A DNA stretch of 64,000 nucleotides from Paraburkholderia oxyphila NBRC 105797 (lineage in GTDB: Bacteria > Pseudomonadota > Gammaproteobacteria > Burkholderiales > Burkholderiaceae), in the NCBI RefSeq assembly GCF_000685075.1, contig NZ_BAYD01000001.1, positions 1 through 64,000 on the forward strand. The letters run 5' to 3'. Both the position numbers and the translations under genes were made by a program. Below the pieces are notes generated by a model. It saw nothing but the letters and a program-made list of their open reading frames with translations. It made no database searches and was not told the origin of the DNA. Shown piece after piece: positions 8,594-18,242 of this stretch (position 1 is its first letter; each line of letters starts with the position of its first letter).

Positions 8594-10312
8594 ATGGCGA
8601 AGACGATCGCGGATTATTTGGCCAAGACGCTCGAAGCAGTTGGCGTCGAGCGTATCTGGGGCGTGACCGGCGACAGTTTGAACGGGCTCTCGGCGAGCTT
8701 GCGCAAGCTCGGCACGATCCGCTGGATGCATACGCGGCACGAGGAAGTCGCCGCGTTCGCGGCGGGCGCGGAAGCCGCTGCGACCGGCCGGCTCGCGGTA
8801 TGCGCGGGCAGTTGCGGCCCCGGCAATCTGCACCTCATCAATGGCCTGTACGACTGCCATCGCAATCACGCACCGGTGCTGGCGATTGCCGCCCACATCC
8901 CGTCGACGGAGATCGGCCTCGGCTACTTTCAGGAAACCCACCCGACCGAGCTCTTTCGCGAATGCGCCCATTACGTGGAACTCGTGACGAACGCCTCGCA
9001 GTTTCCGCGCGTGCTCGCCACGGCGCTGCGCACCGCCATCGACCAGAAGGGCGTGGCCGTGATCGTCCTGCCCGGCGACGTGGCGCTGCTCGACGGCCCG
9101 GAGGAAGAGCCCGTCTGGGCGCAGCACGCGCGGCCCGCGACGCTGCCGGCTTCCGCGGACCTCGACCGGCTGGCGGACCTGCTCAACCGTTCGGAGGCTG
9201 TCACGCTGCTGTGCGGCAGCGGCTGCAAGGGTGCGCACGACGAAGTGGTGGCGTTCGCCGACACCCTCGGCGCGCCGACCGTGCACGCGCTGCGCGGCAA
9301 GCAATATGTCGAATGGGATAACCCGTACGACGTGGGCATGACGGGGCTGATCGGCTTCAGCTCCGGCTATCACGCCATGATGTCGTGCGACACGCTCGTG
9401 ATGCTCGGCACCGACTTTCCCTATCGCAACTTCTATCCCGAGCACGCGAACATCGTGCAGATCGACCGCAACGCGGCGGCGCTGGGCAAGCGCGCGCCGC
9501 TCACGCTCGGGCTGATCGGCGATGTGCGCGAGACCTTGCGCACCCTGGCGCCACGCCTCACGCGCAAGACCAATCGCCATTTCATCGAACGCGCGCGCGA
9601 GCACTACGCGAACGCGCGCAAGGGACTCGACGACCTTGCGCGTCCGGCGCCCGCGGGCAAGCCGCTGCATCCACAATACGTGACCTCGCGCGTCGACGCG
9701 CTTGCCGCTGACGATGCGATCTTCGCCGTCGACGTCGGCACGCCTACGCTCTGGGCCGCGCGCTATCTGACGATGAACGGACGCCGCCGCCTGCACGGTT
9801 CGTTCAACCACGGCTCGATGGCGAACGCAATGCCGCAGGCGCTGGGCGCGCAGGCCGCGCACGCCGGGCGCCAGGTCATCTCGCTCTCGGGCGACGGCGG
9901 GCTTTCGATGCTGCTGGGCGACATTCTCACTGCGCGCCAGCTCGATCTGCCGATCAAGATCGTCGTCCTGAACAACGGGTCGCTCGGCTTTGTCGCGATG
10001 GAGATGAAGGCGGGCGGCTACGTGGAAACGGGCACCGATCTCGTGGCGACGAATTTCGCCGATATCGCGAAAGGGGCGGGCCTCTTCAGCGTGCGCGTGG
10101 AGACTTCGGAAGCGCTCGATGACGCATTGCGCGAGGCGTTCGCGCATGACGGCCCGGCGCTCGTGGACGTGGTGACGACCAAGCACGAGCTGGCGATGCC
10201 GCCGAAGCTGCAGTGGGCACAGGCGAAGGGGTTCAGCCTCTATATGCTGCGTGCGGTATTGAGCGGGCGAGGGGACGAGGTGGTGGAACTCGCGCAGACC
10301 AACTTGCGCTGA
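8594..10312 (+). CDS. poxB: Pyruvate dehydrogenase (quinone), thiamine-diphosphate dependent
   Basis: Protein of 572 aa, the same length as E. coli PoxB, starting at the ATG after gaggagaacggc. It has an N-terminal TPP domain with [14 protein letters not shown] (the catalytic glutamate), a central FAD-type domain, and a C-terminal TPP domain with [15 protein letters not shown] and [10 protein letters not shown]. The C-terminus [15 protein letters not shown] resembles the PoxB peripheral-membrane tail. It decarboxylates pyruvate to acetate and CO2 and passes electrons to ubiquinone at the inner membrane. It stands alone, and the tRNA-Leu element begins about 40 bp after it. Confidence 0.94.
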   Translation: MAKTIADYLAKTLEAVGVERIWGVTGDSLNGLSASLRKLGTIRWMHTRHEEVAAFAAGAEAAATGRLAVCAGSCGPGNLHLINGLYDCHRNHAPVLAIAAHIPSTEIGLGYFQETHPTELFRECAHYVELVTNASQFPRVLATALRTAIDQKGVAVIVLPGDVALLDGPEEEPVWAQHARPATLPASADLDRLADLLNRSEAVTLLCGSGCKGAHDEVVAFADTLGAPTVHALRGKQYVEWDNPYDVGMTGLIGFSSGYHAMMSCDTLVMLGTDFPYRNFYPEHANIVQIDRNAAALGKRAPLTLGLIGDVRETLRTLAPRLTRKTNRHFIERAREHYANARKGLDDLARPAPAGKPLHPQYVTSRVDALAADDAIFAVDVGTPTLWAARYLTMNGRRRLHGSFNHGSMANAMPQALGAQAAHAGRQVISLSGDGGLSMLLGDILTARQLDLPIKIVVLNNGSLGFVAMEMKAGGYVETGTDLVATNFADIAKGAGLFSVRVETSEALDDALREAFAHDGPALVDVVTTKHELAMPPKLQWAQAKGFSLYMLRAVLSGRGDEVVELAQTNLR

Positions 10313-10351
10313 TTCGCTGGGGCCGGCCTGCGGAGATTACGCGCCGGCAGC

Positions 10352-10434
10352 AAAAAACCCGCGAAGCCTTGTGCTGTCGCGGGTTTCTGTCCTTCGCCGG
10401 TGCTTGCCGGAATATTCTTTGGTCGGGCCGGAAT
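10352..10434. repeat. Left attachment repeat of the tRNA-Leu element
   Basis: An imperfect direct copy of 13512-13598. The first 72 bases align without gaps at about nine-tenths identity, including a 36-base identical block with the tRNA terminator hairpin and a 19-base block ending at 10423. Then CGGGCCGGAAT matches the tRNA T-arm, but four bases of the acceptor stem (gcct) are missing. This copy is thus a duplicated, decayed tRNA 3' end plus terminator. It may also terminate poxB transcription. Confidence 0.88.
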
Positions 10435-10758
10435 GGAAAAATCCTTGCTAATTCAATGCTGGCGGGCGTCTGTTGTTTTCGCGCTGAAGAGATACCACCA
10501 AAAATACCACCAGAAGAGGCGCGCTGGCCCGGCGATCCGGGGAGCACGTTATCGCGGCAGACCTGAATATTCCGCTTGGTGTTGAGCCGACTCCATAGGT
10601 GCGCTTCGACTGCTACAGCCCCAGAGGAAACTGTATGTGCCGCAAAGCCTGAACGGCTGCATCTGTTCCGCATCAAATCACTGGACTCTTACCTACCGCA
10701 AAGTCTCCCATTTCGCTGCGTGCTACGTATACCAGCCTCAGATCGAGATGGAGGAGAC

Positions 10759-11769
10759 ATGGCGTTACCCGAATGGGGCAATTCCTATAACGCGCTCTAC
10801 GTCCCGCTCAAGGGCGGTTGGCAGTGCGCGCTGGTGCCCGCTCGCGATATCGACGACGTATACCGTGGCTGGCGGCTGTCTTACGAGGAGCGCCAGAAGG
10901 CGCAGAAGGCGCGCGCAGACCAGATAGAGCAGGACAGGCGGGATTTCGATCAGCTATTCAGGGTGAGCATTGCTCGCCGTGCGTCGCGTACCTCAGGCGA
11001 TTTCAGCGCCTACGCGGACTTCATCAGCAAGCATGTACGTGGGCGATGGCACACGCCAATCGACGGCGAAGATGTCACGCGCATTCTGCGCGAAGCGGTG
11101 CGAGATGGCTTGATCGTCCCGGCCATTGATCGTGATTGGCGAGGTAGTGTCGGTGTATCGAAGCGGTACGCGCCGCAAACCTGGAGCGAAACATATCGAA
11201 GCGCAGGCGGGGGCGGAGTGGCCGCCGCCAGCACGCGCGGCAAGACGTTTCACCAGTCTGTGATGGAATCGATGGGCCTTGATGCCGACGGCGCGACGGC
11301 CTACATCGAAAAGTACAACGCGATGGTCGAGCGCATCGAGGCAATACAGGCGGCGAACGCCGCGAAGCGCGCAGCAGCCGCACTGGCGAGCAACGGCGAC
11401 GACTTGCTTGGCGTGGTGGAGGGGGCAGCCGGGGCGGTGCTTGGCGGGGGTGACGGCTCGGACGATGGAGAGGATGCTGACGATAGCGGTGCGCCTGACG
11501 ATGACCTTTTCGGCGCCGGCTCAGCCAGCGATTCGACGCCGCTCGGCGATGCGCAGCCGTTTGAGTACAGCGAAGACTCAGCGAATAGCGATGTGACTGA
11601 CCTTGCCGCGCGTGGCGTGAGCGAAGAGGATGAGGCGGAATGCTTTGCGCAGTACGAGGAAGATATGGAAATGTGCGGCGCGGGGAGCGCCACCTATGGG
11701 AGTCCCGCTTACTACACCGAATGTTCCCAGCGGGCATTTAGTCGTTATCAACAATGCAGGGGGTATTGA
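10759..11769 (+). CDS. Hypothetical protein, effector-like, with acidic linker and four-cysteine C-terminal module
   Basis: Protein of 336 aa, starting at the ATG after ggagga; the frame is open further upstream to 10576. No enzymatic family is recognised. Residues about 1-75 are charged with a helical stretch (YEERQKAQKARADQIEQDRRDFDQLF), and residues 75-200 contain a possible globular part. Residues about 232-262 are a Gly/Asp/Ser-rich acidic linker. Residues 290-336 form a compact tail with C295, C306, C322 and C333 (C-x10-C-x15-C-x10-C). Similar cysteine-paired tails occur at the ends of polymorphic-toxin-like proteins of Burkholderia and Xanthomonas as I remember them; that link is inference. 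Its stop overlaps the start of the next gene (TGATG). No signal peptide is seen. Confidence 0.7.
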   Translation: MALPEWGNSYNALYVPLKGGWQCALVPARDIDDVYRGWRLSYEERQKAQKARADQIEQDRRDFDQLFRVSIARRASRTSGDFSAYADFISKHVRGRWHTPIDGEDVTRILREAVRDGLIVPAIDRDWRGSVGVSKRYAPQTWSETYRSAGGGGVAAASTRGKTFHQSVMESMGLDADGATAYIEKYNAMVERIEAIQAANAAKRAAAALASNGDDLLGVVEGAAGAVLGGGDGSDDGEDADDSGAPDDDLFGAGSASDSTPLGDAQPFEYSEDSANSDVTDLAARGVSEEDEAECFAQYEEDMEMCGAGSATYGSPAYYTECSQRAFSRYQQCRGY

Positions 11770-12050
11770 TGGAGGCAAAGCGTCCAACGTGTGTCATTAC
11801 GCTCTATGACGAAGAAACGCAGACGATTTCGTATCACCACGTCGCACAAAGTGCGGTCGCTGCGGCCATCGGGAAAAGCGCCAGCTTTGATGTTCCGCTC
11901 GCGGATTTTGGGCACAAGGTTGACGATGAGTTTGCGCGAAAGCTCGGTGTAATGATTCTGCTTATCCTGGCCGGGCGCTCTCCGTCGCTGAAAAGTCAAC
12001 TAGCTATCACGACGAGCACGAGCGGCGACTCTGAACCGCCGACCACATAG
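11769..12050 (+). CDS. Hypothetical small protein, candidate immunity partner of the upstream gene
   Basis: Protein of 93 aa starting at the ATG that overlaps the upstream stop codon; an in-frame ATG at 11754 would add five residues. The N-terminal half alternates like beta strands (TCVITLYDEETQTISYHHV), then there is a hydrophobic helix (KLGVMILLILAG, about residues 58-69) and a disordered Ser/Thr-rich tail. No family is recognised. Tight coupling to a larger effector-like gene, small size and location on a mobile element suggest an immunity protein, but nothing in the sequence proves it. Confidence 0.65.
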   Translation: MEAKRPTCVITLYDEETQTISYHHVAQSAVAAAIGKSASFDVPLADFGHKVDDEFARKLGVMILLILAGRSPSLKSQLAITTSTSGDSEPPTT

Positions 12051-12071
12051 GCCGCCAGTATCCAGAAACGC

Positions 12072-12100
12072 AAAAGCCGACCCTCGCGAGTCGGCTTTCT
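12072..12100 (+). terminator. Intrinsic terminator of the two-gene cassette
   Basis: Nine-base arms aaagccgac / gtcggcttt with a loop of about eight bases, ending in TTTCTTG. It lies 22 bp after the second cassette gene and before the convergent integrase remnant. Confidence 0.8.
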
Positions 12101-12169
12101 TGTGGCCGCCAGCCGGCGCGGCGCACTGGATCAGATATCAAGCAGCTTCGCGCAAGTATCGCGCTCTTT

Positions 12170-13406
12170 TTAGCCTGGCGCGTTGCCGGTAGCCCGACCA
12201 ATCGGAACCACGTCAGCGCCGACCTTTATGCGATCGAGATAATCAGCCCATCGTTGCATCATCGCACGCCGTTCCTTGATGAACCGTGTGCGGTTGTAGG
12301 CGCTGCCGAGGTTATCGGACACGGCGTGCGCGAGCTGGTGCTCAATGACTTCCGGCTTGTGCTCCAGTTCCTCGTGCAGAATCGTTCTCGCCATTGCACG
12401 GAAACCGTGGCCGGTGATCTCAGTGCGCGTGTCGTAGCCGAGGCGACGTAGGGCGGCGTTGATTGCAGCCTCACTCATCGGCCGCTTGCGATCGCGCGCA
12501 CCGGGGAACACATAACGCCCCGCGCCTGTGAGCGCGTGCAGTTCGCGCAGGATGGCGACGGCTTGGGCTGCGAGTGGTACCAGATGCTCGGTCTTCGTCT
12601 TGCTGACGTGGTAACGCCATTCACCGTTGTCCAGATCAAACTCTGACCACTCAGCCTGTCGCAGCCTCGCCGGGCCGCACGAACAGCATTGGTGCGAGCT
12701 TGAGTGCGCACAAGACAGGGAATGTCCCGGTGAAGCCGTCGAACGCGCGGAGCATTTCGCCCACCTTGGCGGGCTCGGTAATCGAGGCGAAATGCGTTGT
12801 CTGGGGTGGCGGAATCGCGCCCAGCAGGTCGCGAGCCGGATCGGCCTTGCACAAGCCTTCCTTGATACCGTAGCGAAACACTCGGCTGATCTCGCCACGG
12901 AGGCGGTGGGCGGTGAAACGCGCGCCGCGCGCATCGACACGCTTCAGCGCCTCGAGGATTTCCGGAGCTTCGATCTCAGTGACTGGGCGTTTGCCGAGCC
13001 AAGGGAAGGCGTCATTCTTGAAGCGCGCCGGCGTCTTGTCGTATTGCGCCGGCTCAACCTATGGGCGGCGCTCCTCCACCCATGCCAGCGCGACTGCCTC
13101 GAAGGTGTTGACCGCTGCCAGGCGCGCAGCGCGCTTGTCGGCCTTCTTCGTCTCGCCAGGATCGACGCCCGCCGCCAGCTTTTCCCGCGCCTCGTCGCGC
13201 TTCTTGCGTGCAGCCGCTAATGACACGTCCGGGTAGACATCCAGAGCCAGCGTCTTGTCTTTGCCGTTGAAGCGGTAATTCATCCGCCAGTACTTCGCCC
13301 CCGACTGCGCGATCTGGAGGTACATGCGGCCGCCGTCCGACAGGCGATTGCCGGTGCCGTCTTCGTTGAAGCGAGCGTTCCTGATCTGGGTGTCGGTGAG
13401 TGGCAC
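12170..13406 (-). pseudogene. Tyrosine-type phage integrase (P4-like), frameshifted
   Basis: Three reading frames together make one integrase. The N-terminal part (13406 down to 13059, GTG start, VPLTDTQIRNARF) is the DUF4102-type arm-binding domain; it stops after WVEERRP. The middle resumes in another frame (FKNDAFPWLGKRPVTEIEAPE, then VFRYGIKEGLCKADPARDL) and ends at VRPGEAATG near 12651. The C-terminal part shifts again at RQAEWSEFDLDNGEW and carries HGFRAMARTILHEE, HQLAHAV and a tyrosine in AYNRTRF. At least two frameshifts, and probably a short deletion after WVEERRP, separate the domains, so no active recombinase is expected. It lies beside tRNA-Leu, its presumed target. Confidence 0.88.
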
Positions 13407-13511
13407 GGTGGTATCGCGAGATGAAACGCGGTGGTAACTGGCTTTATGCCACCAAAAATCCCACCCGATACCACCGGCTGTCACCGCACCTTGCTGGACC
13501 ATGCCGGAAAG

Positions 13512-13546
13512 AAAAAACCCGCGAAGCCTTGTGCTGTCGCGGGTTT
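13512..13546 (-). terminator. Terminator of tRNA-Leu
   Basis: Ten-base arms aaacccgcga / tcgcgggttt, read on the minus strand into TTTTTT. It lies 34 bp past the encoded CCA end. The same hairpin is duplicated at 10352-10386. Confidence 0.85.
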
Positions 13547-13598
13547 CAGTACTTCACCGGAACGTGCCGGAATATTCTTTGGTGCCTCGGGCCGGAAT
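13512..13598. repeat. Right attachment repeat of the tRNA-Leu element
   Basis: Direct-repeat partner of 10352-10434, covering the terminator, the spacer and the acceptor/T-arm half of the intact tRNA-Leu gene. The identical 19-base block (13565-13583) reaches the tRNA 3' end and is the likely part of the crossover region. Confidence 0.85.
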
Positions 13599-13664
13599 CG
13601 AACCGGCACTCCTTTCGGAACCGGATTTTGAGTCCGGCGCGTCTACCAATTTCACCACCGAGGC
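13580..13664 (-). tRNA. tRNA-Leu, anticodon CAA
   Basis: Read on the minus strand, an 85-nt class II tRNA. The acceptor arms GCCTCGG / CCGAGGC are followed by A and an encoded CCA. The anticodon loop CTCAAAA sits in the stem CCGGA/TCCGG, giving CAA. There is a long variable arm (TTCCGAAAGGAGT region) and the T-loop TTCGATT. It is intact and hosts the integrative element at its 3' end. Confidence 0.96.
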
Positions 13665-13766
13665 AGTTTTCGCCGCCTGCTCTTAAAACAGACGCTCGAA
13701 GTAGCCGCAAATTATGGCGTAAATTTGCGGCCGCGGCAACCATAGACGTCGGCTCAGCGACAGTGC

Positions 13767-15152
13767 TCAGATCGTGCGCGAAAAGCGCTCAACCTGCTGG
13801 GTCCCGAGGTAGCGGTCGAACACCATGGCGATATTGCGCACGAACATGCGCCCGGCGGGCAGCACTTCGATCCGGTCAGAACTGCGCGCGACGAGCCCGT
13901 CGGCTTCGAAGGCGCGCAGCCGTTCCAGCTCGGGCGCGAACACGGCCGGGAAGCGTACGCCATAGGCTGCCTCGAATTCGTCGAAGCGCAGCTCGAGATT
14001 GCACATCAGCTCGGTGATGATGTCGCGGCGCAGGCGGTCGTCGGAGCTCAGGCGCACGCCGCGCGTCACGGCGAGCCGCCCGGCGTCGATGGCGGCGCCG
14101 TAGCCCGGCAGATCCTTGGCGTTCTGCGCGTAGACGTCGCCGACCTTGCCGATCGAGGAGGCGCCGAAGCCGATCAGGTCGCACTCCGCGCGCGTGCTGT
14201 AACCCTGGAAATTGCGATGCAGCGTGCGTTGCGCCTGGGCGCGCGCAAGCTCGTCGGTGGGCAGCGCGAAGTGATCCATGCCGATATAGACGTAGCCTGC
14301 GTCGGTGAGCTGCTCGACCACGAGCTGCAGCAGCGCGAGCCGTGTGGCCGGCGAGGGCAGTGTGGCGGCGTCCATCTGGCGCTGCATCTTGAAGAGCTGC
14401 GGCATGTGCGCGTAGCCGAATACCGAAATGCGCTCGGGCGCGAGCAGCAGGATCGTGTAGAGCGTGCGCTTGAAGCTGGCGACGCTCTGATGCGGCAACC
14501 CGTAAATCAGGTCGACGCTGATCGACTCGAAGCCGTTCGCGCGTGCCGTGTTCATGACGTCGACCGTGAGCTCGAGCGGCTGGACGCGGTTGATCGCGCG
14601 CTGCACGATGGGATCGAAGTCCTGTACGCCGAGGCTCAGCCGGTTGAAGCCGAGCGTGCGCAGATGTTCGATGGTTTGCACCGACGCTTCGCGCGGATCG
14701 ATTTCGATCGAGTATTCCCCTTCGCTGTCGGGGCGCAGCGCGAAGTGCTCGCGCGTGGCGGCCATCAGCGTGCTCATTTCCTCCAGCGAGAGAAACGTGG
14801 GGGTGCCGCCGCCCCAATGCAGCTGCGAGACCGGCCGCGTGGTATTGAACAGCGCCGCCTGCAGCTCGATTTCGCGCACGAGTTGCTGCACGTACGGTTT
14901 CGAGCGCCTGCGATTTTTTGTCGCAACCTTGTTGCAGCCGCAATAGAAGCAGACGGTGTCGCAGAAGGGGATGTGGAAGTACAGCGAGAGGTCGGTTTCC
15001 GCTGCGCCGGGATCGGCCGCGGCGTGCCGGTAATGATCGAGATCGAAATCGTCGCGGAACTGCAGCGCGGTGGGGTAGGACGTATAGCGTGGGCCGTTTG
15101 CGCCGTATTTGGCCAGCAGATCGGGACGAAACAGAAGGTCGGTGTCGCTCAT
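13767..15152 (-). CDS. hemN: Oxygen-independent coproporphyrinogen III dehydrogenase
   Basis: Protein of 461 aa from the ATG giving MSDTDLLFRPDLLAKYG; E. coli HemN is 457. RYTSYPTA near the N-terminus and PFCDTVCFYCGCNK, the CxxxCxxC cluster motif of radical SAM enzymes, are diagnostic. LHWGGGTPTFL and GFGASSIGKVGDVYAQN follow. It oxidatively decarboxylates coproporphyrinogen III to protoporphyrinogen IX without oxygen in heme synthesis. It stands alone on the minus strand. I looked for an FNR/Anr box upstream and found none convincing. Confidence 0.95.
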   Translation of the reverse strand: MSDTDLLFRPDLLAKYGANGPRYTSYPTALQFRDDFDLDHYRHAAADPGAAETDLSLYFHIPFCDTVCFYCGCNKVATKNRRRSKPYVQQLVREIELQAALFNTTRPVSQLHWGGGTPTFLSLEEMSTLMAATREHFALRPDSEGEYSIEIDPREASVQTIEHLRTLGFNRLSLGVQDFDPIVQRAINRVQPLELTVDVMNTARANGFESISVDLIYGLPHQSVASFKRTLYTILLLAPERISVFGYAHMPQLFKMQRQMDAATLPSPATRLALLQLVVEQLTDAGYVYIGMDHFALPTDELARAQAQRTLHRNFQGYSTRAECDLIGFGASSIGKVGDVYAQNAKDLPGYGAAIDAGRLAVTRGVRLSSDDRLRRDIITELMCNLELRFDEFEAAYGVRFPAVFAPELERLRAFEADGLVARSSDRIEVLPAGRMFVRNIAMVFDRYLGTQQVERFSRTI

Positions 15153-15386
15153 GCGGGGGACTCTGGGATGGCCGGCGCGGCACCCGCGGTGCGCCTCGCG
15201 GCATCCAGGGCGGGGCATCTTGATGCGCCTGATAAGTTCAGTGTAAGAGTCCGTTGATCAGGATGTTTGTGTAAAAAGGTCGCATCTTGCGATGGCACAA
15301 TGCGAAGTGTTGTTTGCCGTGGTCGCGGTTGCGCCGGGCGATGGTTTTTTTTTGAATCTGTAACAGTCTGGTTTCAGGAAGCAGTG

Positions 15387-15674
15387 GTGAGTGCCGGTTT
15401 CCCTTTTCCCGCGTCCGCGCATGCATGCCGCCGCGGTTGCGGCGCATGTTGTATCGCGCCGTCCATTTCGAGCCCGATTCCCGGCATGCCGCATGGCAAG
15501 CCCGCGGGGGTGCGCTGCGTGCAGCTCGACGAGGACTTGCAGTGCAAAATATTCGGCTCGCCGTTGCGTCCCGCGTGCTGTTCGGGTCTGCAGCCGCAGG
15601 CCGAGATGTGTGGCGCCTCACGCGAGGAGGCGCTCATCTGGATCGAGCGTCTCGAAGCCGCCACCAAGCCTTAG
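15387..15674 (+). CDS. YkgJ-family cysteine cluster protein
   Basis: Protein of about 95 aa with cysteine spacing typical of the YkgJ/UPF0153 family: CRRGCGACC near the start, [22 protein letters not shown] in the middle and EMCG later. The cysteines probably bind a metal or an iron-sulfur cluster. I chose the GTG at 15387, six bases after aggaa; a GTG at 15384 is equally usable, and the frame stays open to 15267 with poor coding character. Function is unknown. It is divergent from hemN. Confidence 0.75.
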   Translation: MSAGFPFPASAHACRRGCGACCIAPSISSPIPGMPHGKPAGVRCVQLDEDLQCKIFGSPLRPACCSGLQPQAEMCGASREEALIWIERLEAATKP

Positions 15675-15747
15675 TTGTGCCGCTTGGGCCCGCTGAAACC
15701 CGTCGTTCCCCCGGTCGTCCCCGCATCGTCCATTAAGGAGATTTCGC

Positions 15748-16371
15748 ATGATCCGACGCGCGACGCGCGCTTCTTCCCCTTCGCGCAACCCCGACGCGCC
15801 TCGCGCCGCGCGACGGGCTTTCGTGCTCTCGGCCTGTGCGGCGGCCTGCACGGCGATGTCGCTCGGCGCCTGCGCGTCCGGCATCTTTCCCTTCATCCCC
15901 GATCACTACACCTTCTCGCAGCAACAGGTGCAGGGCGCGGTGCAGCGCAAGTTCCCGTACCACCGCTCGGTGCAGCAGCTTTTCGATGTGACGCTCGCGA
16001 ACCCGGTCGTCACCCTGCTTCCCGAGCGCAACCGCGTGGCCGTCCGTGTCGATGCGCATCTCGAAAGTCCGCTGATGCAGGAGCCGGTGAGCGGCGTGTT
16101 CACGCTCTCGAGCGAGCTCGCCTACGATGCGCCGAGCCGCTCGGTCATCCTGAGGTCGCCCACGGTCGACAGCGTCGATATGGCGGGCGGCGCTGCCATC
16201 TATGCGCAGCAGGTGAACGCCGTTGCCGCCGTGGCCGCTACCCAGCTGCTGACCAACTATCCCATCTACACGTTCAAGCCGGATCAACTCCAGTTTGCCG
16301 GTGTCAATTACGAACCCGGTACAATCACTATCCTTACAAACGGCATACGCGTGCAGATCGTCGAGAAATAA
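15748..16371 (+). CDS. DUF1439-family outer-membrane lipoprotein (YceB-like)
   Basis: Protein of 207 aa starting after a good ribosome site (aaggag). A basic N-terminus and hydrophobic stretch end in the lipobox LGAC, so lipidation is expected at Cys42. The body has the DUF1439 pattern: [35 protein letters not shown] and alternating beta strands. The signal region is longer than usual, so a start further in is possible. Members such as YceB are lipoproteins of poorly defined role. It lies 95 bp before uppP. Confidence 0.85.
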   Translation: MIRRATRASSPSRNPDAPRAARRAFVLSACAAACTAMSLGACASGIFPFIPDHYTFSQQQVQGAVQRKFPYHRSVQQLFDVTLANPVVTLLPERNRVAVRVDAHLESPLMQEPVSGVFTLSSELAYDAPSRSVILRSPTVDSVDMAGGAAIYAQQVNAVAAVAATQLLTNYPIYTFKPDQLQFAGVNYEPGTITILTNGIRVQIVEK

Positions 16372-16466
16372 GCGACAGGAAGCTCGCCGCGCGCAGCCGT
16401 CGGCGGGCGGGCGCGCAAGTGCCGTACGGTCCCCCCGACGCAAATTTTTCCGCAAGGGGAGTGGGG

Positions 16467-17321
16467 ATGGACTGGATTGTGACGTGCAAGGCCCTGATTC
16501 TAGGCATTGTCGAGGGGCTGACGGAATTTCTGCCGGTTTCCAGCACCGGGCACCTGATCGTGGCGGGTAGCGTGCTCAACTTCGACGGCGAGTTCGAAAA
16601 GACCTTCGACGTCGTGATCCAGCTGGGCGCCATCCTCGCCGTGTGCTGGGAGTTCCGCCGCAAGATCGGCGCCGTGGTGACGGGCCTGCCCACGCGGCCC
16701 GACGCGCGGCGCTTCGCGCTCAACATCGTCGTCGCGACGATTCCTGCCGTGGTGCTCGGCCTCTTGTTCGAGAAGGCGATCAAGTCGGTGCTGTTCTCGC
16801 CGGTGCCGGTCGCGTTCGCGCTCGTCGCGGGCGGGTTGATCATCCTGTGGGTGGAAGGGCGCCGGCGCGCGGGAGCGGGGGCCGGGGCCGGCAAGGCGCC
16901 GCCGCCTGCGCGCGTGAATTCGCTCGACGACATCTCGCTCTTCGACGCCCTCAAGGTGGGCTGCGCGCAATGCTGTGCGCTAATTCCCGGCATGTCGCGC
17001 TCGGGCTCGACGATCATCGGCGGGATGCTGTTCGGCATCGAGCGGCGCGTGGCCACCGAGTTCTCATTTTTCCTCGCGATTCCGATCATCTTCGGGGCGA
17101 CCGTCTACGAAATGCACAAGACCTGGCAGACGCTCTCGGCCGACTGGCTCGGGCTCTTTGGCGTGGGCTTCGTCGCCGCTTTCATCAGCGCGTTCGCCTG
17201 CGTGCGCTGGCTCTTGCGCTACATCGCCTCGCACGATTTCACGGTGTTCGCCTGGTATCGCATCGCGTTCGGGCTCGTGATCCTGCTGTTCGGCTATGGC
17301 GGCGGGCTCGACTGGCAGTAA
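16467..17321 (+). CDS. uppP: Undecaprenyl-diphosphatase
   Basis: Integral membrane protein of 284 aa from the ATG after agtgggg. The two BacA/UppP signatures are present: [19 protein letters not shown] near residues 14-32 and [15 protein letters not shown] near residue 175. Multiple hydrophobic spans surround them. It removes phosphate from undecaprenyl diphosphate to recycle the lipid carrier for peptidoglycan and other envelope polymers. An Ala/Gly-rich loop ([17 protein letters not shown]) is a local insertion. It is followed by a strong terminator. Confidence 0.96.
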   Translation: MDWIVTCKALILGIVEGLTEFLPVSSTGHLIVAGSVLNFDGEFEKTFDVVIQLGAILAVCWEFRRKIGAVVTGLPTRPDARRFALNIVVATIPAVVLGLLFEKAIKSVLFSPVPVAFALVAGGLIILWVEGRRRAGAGAGAGKAPPPARVNSLDDISLFDALKVGCAQCCALIPGMSRSGSTIIGGMLFGIERRVATEFSFFLAIPIIFGATVYEMHKTWQTLSADWLGLFGVGFVAAFISAFACVRWLLRYIASHDFTVFAWYRIAFGLVILLFGYGGGLDWQ

Positions 17322-17363
17322 CACGACACGCAGCGACGCCGCAGGCGGCGTCGCCGGAAAGCA

Positions 17364-17387
17364 AAACGGGCGCCGCGGCGCCCGTTT
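17364..17387. terminator. Bidirectional intrinsic terminator between uppP and trmB
   Basis: Eleven-base perfect arms aaacgggcgcc / ggcgcccgttt with a two-base loop, flanked by A-rich and T-rich ends, between convergent genes. Confidence 0.9.
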
Positions 17388-17417
17388 GTTTTGATGGTCG
17401 TACTTGCCGGCGAAGCG

Positions 17418-18242
17418 TCAGCTCGCGCGGCGCTTGAACACCAGATCCCATACGCCATGTCCGAGCCGCAGGCCGCGGCGCTCGAACTTGGTCACCGGAC
17501 GATAGTCGGGGCGCGGCGCGTAGTCGGCGGCCGTGTTCTCGAGCGCGGGCTCGGCGCCCAGCACTTCGAGCATCTGTTCCGCATAGTTCTGCCAGTCGGT
17601 CGCGCAGTGCAGGTATGCGCCCGGCTTCATGCGCGAGATGAGCAACTGGACGAACTTCGGCTGGATCAGGCGGCGCTTGTGGTGGCGTGCCTTGTGCCAC
17701 GGATCGGGAAAGAAGATGTGCACGCCGTCGAGGCTCGCGGGCGCGATCATCTGTTCGAGCACTTCCACGGCGTCGTGCTGAATGATGCGGATGTTCGTGA
17801 GGTTCTGCTCGCCCACCAGCTTGAGCAGCGCGCCCACGCCCGGCTCGTGCACCTCGACGCCGAGAAAGTCGTCGTCCGGGCGCAGCGCGGCGATCTCCGC
17901 GGTGCTGGCACCCATGCCGAAGCCGATCTCCAGCACGCGCGGCGCGTGGCGGCCGAACACGGCGTCCCAGTTGGCGGCCTCGGGCGTGTAGGGCACCACA
18001 AAGCGCGGGCCGAGTTCGTCGAGTGCGCGGCGCTGACCGGTCGAGACGCGCCCGGCGCGCGTCACGAAGCTGCGGATGCGGCGCAGGTGCAGGCCATCAT
18101 CAGCGCTCGCGGGGCTCGCCTGAGCGTCTTCAGCCGCGGTATCGGGCGCAGCCGTTTCCTGCGACGGGGTCGCGGCGTGGTCATCCGCGTTGGCGGGCGG
18201 CGTGCAGCCAGTGCGGGCTGCGTCGTTCGGATCGTGGTTCAT
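17418..18242 (-). CDS. trmB: tRNA (guanine-N7-)-methyltransferase
   Basis: Protein of 274 aa, longer than E. coli TrmB (239) because of a Pro/Ala-rich N-terminal extension of about 60 residues. SAM-binding motif I is [12 protein letters not shown], then [12 protein letters not shown], and the family-specific [16 protein letters not shown] is near residue 175. It methylates G46 in the variable loop of tRNAs. Two ORFs lie upstream on the same strand only at distance, so it probably has its own promoter in the 18.24-18.56 kb gap. Confidence 0.95.
   Translation of the reverse strand: MNHDPNDAARTGCTPPANADDHAATPSQETAAPDTAAEDAQASPASADDGLHLRRIRSFVTRAGRVSTGQRRALDELGPRFVVPYTPEAANWDAVFGRHAPRVLEIGFGMGASTAEIAALRPDDDFLGVEVHEPGVGALLKLVGEQNLTNIRIIQHDAVEVLEQMIAPASLDGVHIFFPDPWHKARHHKRRLIQPKFVQLLISRMKPGAYLHCATDWQNYAEQMLEVLGAEPALENTAADYAPRPDYRPVTKFERRGLRLGHGVWDLVFKRRAS

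Larger units (their letters stand above)
10424..13583. mobile_element. Small decayed integrative element in tRNA-Leu(CAA)
   Basis: The region is bounded by direct repeats of the 3' end of tRNA-Leu and its terminator, 3160 bp apart. A tyrosine-recombinase pseudogene lies next to the intact tRNA, the usual position for integrases of tRNA-targeting islands. The cargo is two overlapping plus-strand genes (10759-12050) with visibly lower GC than the surroundings. No other mobility, replication or conjugation gene is present. The integrase carries at least two frameshifts and the repeats differ at about a tenth of positions, so the element is old and probably fixed. Confidence 0.85.

Noticed and set aside
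15153..15386. Possible FNR/Anr box upstream of hemN (TTGAT motifs near 15219 and 15257)
   Set aside because: The second half-sites do not match ATCAA at the right spacing, so I do not claim oxygen control.
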